DNA of 50,196 nucleotides from the NCBI GenBank assembly GCA_031256195.1, contig JAIRRB010000142.1, positions 1 to 50,196 of the forward strand, written 5' to 3'. Below the pieces are notes generated by a model. It saw only the letters and a program-made list of their open reading frames with translations. It did not search any database and had not been told where the DNA came from. The position numbers were made by a program, and so were the translations under genes. Positions 14,869-26,800 of this stretch are shown in pieces. Source of the stretch: Treponema sp. (GTDB lineage: Bacteria > Spirochaetota > Spirochaetia > Treponematales > Breznakiellaceae). Positions within the stretch are counted from its first letter, which is position 1. Every line of letters starts with the position of its first letter.

Positions 14869-17800
14869 CTAGAACCCTGTTGGCATAGCGGCCGGCTTGT
14901 AGAAGTAAGCCAGGCGGAACAGGTCGCTGGCGTAACCGACTGCCGCGTCCCAGGCGTAAGCCGCCCCGGTATTACGAGCGACCACTGCTCCGCCGCGGTT
15001 AATGGGCGGCCAGGATTCGATGTTCAGGCGGTCATTGTTGACGGTGAAAGGCGCCGGCATGGTCAGGGCTTCCCAACCGGTTATAAGTTGGCCGGGAACA
15101 AATGGGTCATTTAACGCCCTGCCATTAAACTGGCCCCGGTACGCGATGCGCACGCCGTCACGTTCCCCGGTACGGGTGGAATCCGCATACACAATGTAGG
15201 GATTGCCGTTTGAATCAACTGAAATGTCCGTCCAGGCGCCGCCCTGTACAACACTGTCAATGGCATAGACGGTAAAGGCGGTGGTTTTGGTGCCTACCGC
15301 ATAGACGACGATGTTCTTATTGCTGTTAAAGAAGGCCAGATGGATGTTGTTATTCCCGTCAATCCTCATGCTGACATAAGCGCCGGAACCGCGGCGCAGG
15401 GCATGGTTTTCCGAAATTACATAACGCCGCGTCCATTGGTCATTAGTTCCCGGATTGGGATTATTTCTGTCGGCATACGCCAGACGGAGCGTGTCATTTG
15501 TTTCATCGTAATACGCGATAACCGGATAACCGTTGGTATCATAGTCAATGGCGCTGTATTTGCCGGCCCGTGTTGATGTAGAGTTGCCACGTGCTGTAGT
15601 TCCCACATTTCCCCAGGTATTAGTATTGGCAATATTAGCTCCGACACCGGTACCGGCTGTACCGCCGCCGTCAAGGAAGTATTGACCATCTCTGGCGCCG
15701 ACATATCTGGTATAGAACAACCGGGCATACACCGCATCATAGGCGGAAATAAAGGCGCTTCCGGCATTAGTAGCGCTACCTGATACGGCGTTTTTCCTGA
15801 TTCGCGCGTTCTGCCAGCGGTCGGTTGCGGAAGGATTAACAGCATCCCCCAACGTAGGATAGGTAGCGACCGGAGGCCCTAAAGTACCGGTAGCATCATT
15901 ACCAGCTGATACCTGTGTTTTTATCCTCAGGGTAGCCGCCCCGTCATCCTGAGACGCCGCTACCACACTGGCGTTGTTGTTAGCGAAAGCGGCGCCGTTC
16001 CAGTAGTCAATGTCGGTATGCGAGAACGGCTCGGCATATCTCCCCAACAAAGTTCTGGCAGGACTGCCGGTGCTGCCGCCGGCAGTACCGTAATAGAAAC
16101 CGGCCAGACCATAGGTTGACCATGCTCCGTGGAGCGTACCTGCCCCGCCTCCGCCGGTGTTATACTGTAGCGACATACCCGGACTGTCCAGACCGCCTGA
16201 ACCGGTAAAGGACAGCGTCGGGTTACCGGTACTGGTAACCGGATCGGAGCGCCAAATATGGACATAGGGCTTGTTGACCCACAGATCGGAACCGGGGGTG
16301 GAGGGATTGTATTCCCTGTTCCACGATCTGGCGGTAACGGGAACGGTAACACCGCGGTTGTAATCCTGATTCAACGCAACGCCGGTGCCGCCGGTGCCGT
16401 TAACCGCAACGTTTATAGCGCCGCTGGCCGCCGCCGCGGGTACGGTAAAGGTATAACGCCTTCTGTCGGGACTTGCGGCATCATGGACATACGTCGGGGC
16501 TGCGGTATTGGTTCCACCTATGTTCACCGTAATACCGGAACTTGCGTTACCTGCGGTATTTTTGTTAATGCCCAAATTATATCCCCTAACAGAAATTCCC
16601 GCTTCGCCCTGATAGAAACTGTACCAGCCCTGCAAGGAACGTTTGGTGGTAAAATCGGGCGTTTTCCGCTCAAAGCCGATGATGTAGGGTACTATGTCAA
16701 CGGTTACCGTGTTGTGGAATTTGGTGTCGTCATCCGGTAAAGGAGTGCCGGAATAACCGCTGGATTCGACGGGATTAAAAACTAAATAACCCTGAGTTGT
16801 GGTATCCGTGCCTGCCGCGTTCAATGTTTGGGTACTGGAAAGGCCCTTGGCGCCGGATGGCTGGCCGCCGCCACTTATCATCTGCCCATGTATGTCTACA
16901 ACCTCAACCTGAATAGCCACACCATTCACCGGCAGAGCAGTGGCGCGGCCAGTGGCGGGTCGAATCTCGGTGTCCCAGACATAGGCCCATTCAACCGTAT
17001 GGCCGGTCTGCCAGTGCATTTTTTCAGACGCGTAAGCCTGCGTAGTTCCGACCGGCTGCATACTGCGGGACTGACCGGCGGTAAGCGGCGTTGTTATGGG
17101 GGGTGTCAGTTTGAGTATGGGTATGGCAGCATCACCGCCTATCTTGATTCTAATCTCGTCAATCAACTGATCATCCCAGGCAAGACCGCGCAAAATAACC
17201 TTGCCGCTGACTTTATCATTAATGCCTGCCCCGCCGGCGTCATTGTTTTGATAATTGTCGGCGGTAACAGTCCGCTGCCATCGCGGATTCTTAAACCAGG
17301 GCCTCATGGCGGTGGTATCGGTGCGGGGATCAATGTAACCGGAACGGACCGGATTATCTTCCGTGCCGGTGTTGAACAGGCCGCCGCGCAGGATGTTTTG
17401 TTCTATCTCCTGATTTTGCGGATCGGCGGCATTACGGATGGTTGCCGCGAGATTGGCCGCGGTGACATTATTGTCCGTTACCGCAAGCTCGGTGTAGGGG
17501 TTCAAATCGTAGAGCCGCGCAATGGGCGGAGTATAATCGGACAGGAATACATTCATGCCGATTACCACCGCGTCGTACAGCATATCATACTCGTCATGAC
17601 CCGGTTGGCCATAGCTCGTGCCGTTTACCGTATCCCATACCTTAATCAGGAAGTATGCCGTGTCAGCGGGGTCATCATACACAGTGCCCTGCACCGGACT
17701 GGCAGGTTTCAGCGGTTCACCCGGCTGACTGCCCCGTTTCTGGAGTATTCTGCCGGTGCCAAAGAAGGGGCCGGTAACACCGGAAGGAGGCGTATCAGCG

Positions 17801-20800
17801 GCATTATCCGAGAAGAGCAAATCTGTCGGAGGAATGTCGTCGCCCTGGTTGTATATACCCCTGATCAAATTCGGATCGACCCGCGTATAGCGCCAGACTT
17901 CGGCGTTCAGGTAATTCATACCGACTATATCAGCCAACTTCGCGGTAAATACAAAGTTGGCGCCTGCCTCAATGTCGCCATGGACGACGCCCAAAGCGGC
18001 CCAGGTATAACTGTCTACCCCTTTGGTGGTTTTAATGGTGTAGACATTACCGGCAGCCGCATCGCCAAAGCCGCCGGGGTCTCCCCAGCGTTCATTTGCC
18101 ATCTTTGCCAGATTGGCAGCGGTCAGAGGAATAGCCTCCCGGTTAACATATTCCAAACGGTAATTCAGGGGCGCGTTGCCGGACACGGTGCTAATACCAA
18201 AGCCAATAACCGTATTTTTGGAGATAAAGCCTGAATTCAGGTAGCCTGAGGAATAGATTCCTATGGGATACGTCGTCTTCGCTTCATCGCCATCATGGGT
18301 GCTAAAGGCCGCGCCTTCGCCCTTATTGTCAGTGAGCAGGGTTACGGTATTAATCCACGGATTCTTGTTCATGATGACCGTTTTCTGCTGATAGAACGAG
18401 GCGTTGCCCACGCTGTCAATCACCAGGTAGTTCAGGTATATCCAGCCGTCCGGCAGCACCGTCGTATCGGTGATAAAGCTCCATAAAATGTCATGAGCGC
18501 CGGTGGGCTGCCATGTTACCCTGTTCGCCATTATACCGCCTGTTGCATCGCTCAGTTCCTTTACATAATCAGCGGCGGTAAGGGGATTGGGATAGGAAAT
18601 GGACTGCGATGTCCCTTCGGTGATACCCGCGGGATACACCGCACCACTGCCGATTTGCTCGATAGCATCAGGTTTACTGTCATCGGTGTACTTGACTTCC
18701 GCAGAACGTCCGACATAGGCGTTCATGGTCGCGGGAGCGCCGACAAGAGGACTCCCGTCTTTCATGCTCAGGTACTGGGTGTGGTTTTCATCTTTGGTAA
18801 ACCACGCGTAGACCTTGTCTATCGAGCGGTAGCCTTCCATGGTTGACTTATAGTCCGGCCGGGGTGTGTTCGGCGAATTGAAGTAGTCAAAAACCCTGCC
18901 AATAAAGGATACATTGGTACCGGCCGCTTTTTTCGGCGTTATCAGTTTTTCTGTATCCGCCAACGGCGCAAAGTTGTCTACGCCCAGTTCAAAGGTATAG
19001 GTGTCTTCCCCCGGCGGAGAGTTATTATCCCGTATGCGTACATCAACCGTAAATTTACCGCCGGTTTTCTCAAAAGTATCACTACCTACTTTTACCCAGT
19101 CAGAAGCCGCTCCGGCGCCGGGTTTCGCCGTCAGCAGGGAGTCAAACTGGTAGGTTATAGTACAATTCCGGTAATTGTCGGTCGAATTTAAGGTAATACC
19201 CGGCAGATTCCGGTTTGTTCCTCCCACATAGGCATCCTGCCAACTCAATCCGTCCTGCATTCTCACGCTGATTTGATTTATCGAGGTATTGGTATCGCCG
19301 CTGTCCAGGTGCGCCCGGAAGGCAAATTGTCCTCTGCGTACAAAGGGTCTCTTGTTGTCACTGTCGTAATAACCGGGATACGGGCCAAAACTGGTCGTAC
19401 TGCCATGATTGCTAATCTCTTTGGTGTCTATTTTCGGCGCGGTGTTCTTGAGATAGAAGGCGCGTACATAGGGTTTGGGTGCATTCAAATTGGTACTGTC
19501 ACCCAGACTTAACAGGTTGTTAGCCGCGTAAGCAGGCGGATTCGCCGGGGGTGCAGTGGGATCGCCGTCAAGGACAAATATTTCCACATACACGCGGATG
19601 GTGTCATAGGGGCCGGAACCGGATTGCGAGAAACCTCGAAGCGGTATAAGGTCTTTAATTTCATCTTCGGCATTAATCATAAAGCTCCAGCCAACGTTCG
19701 GCGGGCCCTCCAGGTCTTCCATGGTAGCCCGGTACCAGCCGTTAAAGCCGCCGGAACCCAGGTTGGTGTTGTAATCGGAATTGGTAAAGACCGCATACTC
19801 ATACGGGGCGGTGACACTGGTCAATGATGGTAATGCTGGTTTTCCCAGAGTAACCAGAGAAGCGATAACCGGGGGAGCCAGAGCCTGAGCTTCAGTACCA
19901 TGCGTACTATCCGCAAAAACGCGATAGATAACGCTGCGGACGCTCTTGTTGTCGCTTGCTACGCCTTCGATGCTGATTGCGCCGCCCCGCGGATTATCGG
20001 TGGGTTTAACCGTACTGGCGGAGGGGTTGGTAATAACCGCGCTCGGATTGTCGCCATGGGGGTATATCCACAGATCGCGGCAGGTAAAGAATACATTGCC
20101 CACGTTGTCTTCCACACGAATCCACAGGGGCATACTGTACAGACCGCTCTTCTGGTACGCCAGGGGTATCTTGCTTTCATCAATTTTTTGTACCAGCCAG
20201 CGGCCAGTGCCTGAGGATGGATTGTACGATGTTCCATACATGGAAAGCGGTCCTGTATAATCTTTTATATCAGAAGTATTGGCAATATGCTTTATTTCCA
20301 GTTCCCAGTTGCGCAGATTGACATCCGCTGGATTCGTCGGCATAGAAGTAAATCCATGGGGAACATCTTTGTTGGCCGCATATTCAAACCAGGCATTGGC
20401 GGCAGTAGCTGTCGCGTAGGAATCGCTTATCTGCGCCTCCGTGGGGAATGTCAAATTACTGTCGGTACCGGTGCCTAAATAACCCAGGTGGTACCACAGC
20501 GACTTAACGCCGCTGGCGCTGCCGTTATCGCCGGTATCGTCGGTTATTCCCTTTATGGTATAATCGTCGCCGCCATAAATGGTTTCACTCGCGTACTGAT
20601 AGGGACTGCCAGGATGATTAGCAATAGCGGCAATAAACCGCGGGTCATCAATTCTGCCCGCCGGGTCCTTATTATCCAGAATTATCGTGCGACTCACGGA
20701 TTTATAACTACCCGCCAAATCGTACACGGTAAAGATGATATTATACGTGCCGTCTTTGCAAGCAGCGGGGTTAAAGGTAATGTTAACCGACGGATTCCAT

Positions 20801-23800
20801 GTAGTGTTGTTAAAACCGGTGTTGACAGGCGGGGTACCTACTACCGGACTACTGCCGACGGTTCCGCCGGTGGGCGATACCGCCACTTCCAGCCGGTCAA
20901 AACTGTTGAGGCTGGCGGCTGCTACCGTAAAGGGCAGATTATAACCAGGCGCGTTCTTCTTTGAAGAAAAATACTGGTCTGTAGAACCCGCATTATTCAG
21001 AGTAATGTCATCAGCGGCATAGAAGAAGTACACATAGTTAGATACCGCGGGGTTGCCATCGTCAGCGTTTGTCCAGCCGGCGCCTCCGCCTATTGTCGAG
21101 GAATCTTTTGCCCGTAACTGAATACAGTAGTATCCGTCAGTCAGAAGCGGGGCTGTTAATAAGGCTTTCAGGTCCAAATTCAATGAATACTCAGGCGAAG
21201 CCGCCAACGGCGGTACGACATTGGCCCAGTCAGTTGGGGCGCCGTTCCAGCCCGGAGTACCAAAGTTATAATACTGCCAGTTTCTGCCGACATAATTATA
21301 CTTCCTTATCTGGTACTCTACCGCGGTCAAATTGCTTAACGCATCGGAGACACGGCCCTGAATACGCGGCTGTGCGTCCCTGATGACATTCCGGGCGTTA
21401 TCAGTCCTCCATGATTCGGGAAGACGGTCGGTAGTGTTGGCAGTGGTGTTCAGATTGAAATCAAATTCCGGCGATGCGGGATCTATGATGAATGACCACA
21501 CAAATTCATTGGATTCATTACCGTATAAGTCGGATGATTTGGCAATCAGTTCATAACTGCCCGGTGTGAGTTTGCTGGAATCAACCGCGGCCTGATAGAG
21601 CATACCCCGGGTAATGTTCAATGTCCAGGGAATAGTCTCTATTACCGGCGACGCACCGGCGAAAGTCCATGTGCCTTCGGAAACAGTACCGGTAATGGTC
21701 GGACTGCCTGCCTTATCGGTATACCTGATAGACACCTCAACGCCCTTAATATTGGCGCTCTTTGCCGAACCGGTAACGCTCAAGACTGTATCGGTCGGCA
21801 GGCTTCCCTTATTGCCAAACACCGCAACGGGTACGCTTACATCGACCGTGGGCAGCGCGGAATTGAGCCTGAAACCAAACTTGGGACGGCTGGGATCGGC
21901 ATAAAGCTGGTTGCCCACCGAATCTTTGATGGTGAATTCAAAAGTGTGTATGCCGTCCGCCAGAATAGTCCCGCCTTCCAGACCGGTATCGGTTATATAC
22001 ACTTTCCAGCTTACATTTTTGCCGCTTCCGGCGCCAAAGGCCGCCAGAGGGCCTATCATGCTGCCGTCGTCAAACGCAAAGTAGAAACTGTTGGTATCAA
22101 TATCAGAAACATCATCATCAAAGGTTCCCTGTATAAAGGGTACGTCTTCTCCGTATTGAATAACCGTCAATTTCTTATCCTTCAGATAATTCCAGTTAGT
22201 GGTATACCACCCTGCAGTCCCATCCGGAACCGTTGAAAGCTCTTCTTCTTCAATATTGGTAAAGGTAAAAGTCGGCGGAGTATTATCTTTAATGAACAGC
22301 AGCGAAGCGGAACCTTCTTTGCCGCTCTTATCCTTAACGGTCAGGAACAGGGTATGGGGGCCCTGATCAAGATCGCCAAAATCATAAGAATCTGCACCCC
22401 AAAGTGTCGCCGCCGGTATGGTAAAGTCTACCGTTGTTTCACCGGCATTTGGGGTATCGTCGTGAATATGACCACCGGCGGTATTATTCGTTATCTCAAA
22501 GGTCTTTATGTTTTGAATATCGCTGTCCAGCCAATATCTGACATAATAGAAGTCGGGATTAGAGAGTGCACTATCCAAATCTTTTTTTTGCGCAAGGTTG
22601 GCATCCATTATGGTGCCGCTGACCGCAAAGGCCGCACCCGCAGAATCACCCGATGCCGGAAGCGTTATCTTAATTTCCGGGTCTTTGGTATCATACATAA
22701 AGGAGTATGGATTGATCAGCAGCGGTGATTGCGATGATACACGGGTGCTGGTATCGGGTTCCCCCTGCGTTCCGGTAGTAACAACATATTTGCCATACCA
22801 ACTGTCCGTTACCTCAATTTGATAATATTTTTGACCATCACTGGCAAATATATTTGATGAATATGAAGTTGAGAAGTAGTCAATTAAGTTTATGCTCAGG
22901 ATAAGGTTATTCCCCTGCCGCCTGTAGTTGCGTGTACTTCCGTTGGTTTCGGGAATAGGCACCCATGTTGCGGTACCCAAATCGCCGCTCGTTGTACTCA
23001 TCCGCACCCGTACCGCACCGGCCATGATGCCTGTTCCGTCTCCGGCTCTAAAGCCGTCATCTTCCTCGATGGTGCCGCGCAGTATGGCGGTCGAAGCGCC
23101 TTCTGTCGTATTGTTAGGGGTAATGTCGGCGGAGAAATAAGGCTTGTCCTGGTCTTGCAGGACGTAAATCTTTTGCAGTATAAACGGAAAGCCTGTAGCT
23201 TCTCGACATACATTACCCGCGGTATCCATCGCCGCTACATAGAGGTGATACTCCTTATTATCCGTTAATGCGGCAGTGTCTATAAAAATGCGCGTTGACT
23301 GGAAACCGCTGTTTAATTTACCGTTTCTACCGATGCCAGTCAAGGTACCCGTCGGCTGATAATTATCGAAATCACTAGTCGCCATTTGTGCCGGGGTATA
23401 TTTATCCGGCAGACTAAAATTGAGGCCAGGACTTTCAGGGAGCAGCCACCAGCGCACGGTGTTAACCTTAAAGTTATCGGTCGCATTGATGGTAAAGTAG
23501 ATTACCCCATTGGTCAGGCGTAACTTGTTATTCGTAACGCCATCAAAATCCGTACCGGTGGGGGTGGTAAGATTTACATCACCATAATTGCGTTCAAAGG
23601 TGGGTATTTTTTCCCGCAAATCAACGGCGGGCGGCTCGTTATCTACCTGATAACTGCGCGTTATGACGCTGGAGCGGCCAAAGCGGTCCTGCAATTCCAG
23701 AACAAGAACATAGGTTCCGGAAACACCAGGCGTCAAATTCAACCGTGCGGTAAAGCCTACTAACCATACTTCAGGTGATAATGATACGGAATCCAAAAAG

Positions 23801-26800
23801 GTAAACGCCAGCAGCGTGACATTCGGGTCCGTAAGGCTGCCGTCAGAATTATGTATCTCTGTGCCAAATTCGTTCTCCACGCGGAAGGACTTTACCGTAA
23901 TGGGACCGTTACGGTCGGAGACCTGTCCGGTAATGGTTGCGTTACCGGATAAAAACCCACTGGGTGTGTCGGTGGCGGGGGGAATATTGATTTCCGGCGA
24001 AACGGAATCCACCGCTATCCAGAATGATACGCTGTTAGCCGCAACTTCCGCCGGATTCGGATCGGTACCCAGTATCAGCTTGGCATTAACATCGTCCTTA
24101 ATTTCAATGTGTATCCGGTAAATGCCGTCGGGAAGGCTCCGGTATTCCTTGCCTGTCTCGAACAGGTGAGCATAGTTTGGATTGATGCCCCCCAGGGACG
24201 GCGGCAGGAGCATTTCAAGCAAATCGGTCTGCCGTATGGTAATGGTCGCCTCTTTTGCCGGGGAAGTCCGGGTCTGCAGTTGATATTCGGTGACTTCCAT
24301 CTCATAGCCGGTACCGGTATAGGGCTGTATGCTTCCGGAGCCATCGGTATAGGAACCGGTAAACGTAATTTTGAGTTCATCCAGATCAAGGGCGTCATCA
24401 TCCGTTATCCTAATCCGGATATTGGTGTTCTGTCCCAATACATTCTGCCGAGTGTTTGCGTCTATTATAAAACCATTAGCCGAGTAATCAGAACTGATAT
24501 TCGGGTCGGTAACTTTTTCGCTGACCTGGCCTACGGAAAAGTCAAATTGCGGCCGGTCTGTTTCCTCTTGTACATCGAGCGTAAACCAGTTGTTTCCCAC
24601 ATTAAAGGCATTATCGCGGCAGAAAACATACAACTGATAGCTGCCGTCATCGAGTTTGTCCGTTTCCGCGGGGTCTTGATTTACGGCATTCCCGCTCCAG
24701 GTGTTGTAAACCCCCGAAGTTTTTACCTTTAAGGTACCGCCGGTAATCGGGCCGTCCGCGTAAACTTTAATAACGCTGCCGTTGGCGCTTATGCCGCCGG
24801 TTGTCAAGTCACCGGGCTTTGTCAGCGGCGTTATGGGCCACCATGTTCCGTCGGCGATTAATGCCTGCATCGCCGGGCCGCTGGTTTCATCAACCAGTAC
24901 ATAGAACCGGTCGTAATCATCGAAATAGTCCTCGGTGGCGATACGAACCAGCGAATCCTCGGGGCGTTCTTCCAGGAACAGGAAATAGGGCTGCACTACC
25001 CCGTTTACGGTAAACGCGGTCGGCCCTTCCTCGCTGAAAACGCCATCCATGCGGGTAAGTTCTATAACGGGCGCTTTTGTATCCAGATGTACCGAATAGC
25101 TTTTCGGCGTTGACATCGGCGTGCCATACAGACTGCGGACATATACTTCTATATTGTAAATTCCGTCCGGCAGCGGCCCATTTATGTCTTCCCACATTTC
25201 ATTGGCGGCACTGGGGGGTAAAGACGGCCACGTAGCGCCGGCCTTGCCGCTTTTCCAGGTATCGTCATTGGGGCCCTTGTATCGTTGTAGTTTTGAGCGG
25301 CCCCGCACCTGTTCATTATAGGCGGAATCATTGGGAATCCGGTTATTACTTTTTGAGTCATAGGTAAAGATAAAACTGCGGGTCGTGTAAAAAGTCCCCG
25401 TCCTTGAATGGGGGTCACGGTAACCCCAGTAACTGTAGGGAAGATTCGCCGGGACGCTGTTGGCGTCACTCCAGCCCGGGTAAGGCTCTTTCTGCGCATC
25501 ATCCCAGATAAAGCGTCCGCGATCATTGCCTCTTTCCCAATATATTTCGGCAGAGCTGATACCTTCCTGGTGAGACGTTTTTAACCGCAGGGTAAAGGCG
25601 CCGCTCTTTTTGACTGCCATACTGTTCACATAGGGATGGGGACTGTTGTCATTCAGTTCGCCTGGCAGGTCATTGTAGTAACCTCCGTCAGCGTCATTCC
25701 AGCCATTGGGGCCCAGAATATCCTGGAAGTTGTAAAGTTCCGCATCGGGTAAATTCCGGGGTGAGCGGAGATAAATAAGCACATAACGATTTTCTTTTTC
25801 AAAATCTCCCGCACTGGTGCTGTCCCAGTCTACATCGGGACCGTAAAAATCGCGGGGGTAGTGGAAATGCGAACGGCCGTCCTTGTTCTGCGCCCGAATT
25901 TCAAATCCGTAGTAATGGTTGGTTTCCAGCGGAAGATCATAGGTAAACTGATAGTTACCCAGATTCAATTCATACAAGGCGCCGGCCTCGCTCCCCGCGA
26001 AACTTTCCCAGGGAACTTGTTCTGTTGTCGGCAAATAGCCCGCCGGATAGCCGGCGCTCTCGCCAGTCCCCTCTCCCACCATCCAGAAACGTATCTGCGG
26101 CGGGTAGAGGTTTTTGTCCGGGTCTGCCGGGCCCCGGTAAATATCCTGGTCATGGCTGATAGTGCCCGACAAAAAAGTTCCCTTGTCCATTTTGCGGATG
26201 TAGTTTATGCCGGGAGACAGGGAATCCACGGTACCGAAATTCAAACGCGGCCCGCCGACTTCGCCTTCCTTGCCGTTATCCGCATCTTCCGAACGGAGAA
26301 TGAGCGGCGCCGCTACGGTTATTGCCGGCGGAGTGTTTTTTATAAAAAACGCTATTTCATCCGTTTCGGCGGTTTTGCCCATTGAATCTACCGCCATAAG
26401 CTGTATCTTTAAGTCGCCGTCCGGGAATTTGGTAGTATCTATGTCTATGTACCATGAATGGGTGTTTTTACCTTTGTTGTTTTTTGTCAGGGTAACTTTG
26501 GTGTAATCCCGTAAATGGGGAATATCGGGGTAATTGGTTACCTTGATTTGTACTTTATCCAGTTTGTAGTCGTCCTCGGCGGTTCCCGTAAACCGTTTGA
26601 CACCCCAAATATAGTCGGCGGCTTTGGGGCTGTCCAACTGGACAGTCGGGGGACGGGTATCCACCACGGGGCCCAGCCCCGCTTTGAAGGGCTGTTCGCA
26701 GGAAAGTATTGCCATAAACGCCATGAGGATGAGGCATATTCGACCGAAGAAATTTACCACAGAGGACACGGAGTAACACCGTGAATAACAAGATTCTGTT

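Noticed and set aside
16828-18234. 468-aa plus-strand ORF inside the giant gene
   Set aside because: It is the reverse frame of a 12-kb coding gene with biased codon use. It has no ribosome site, no recognised domain, and many similar shadow ORFs lie nearby.
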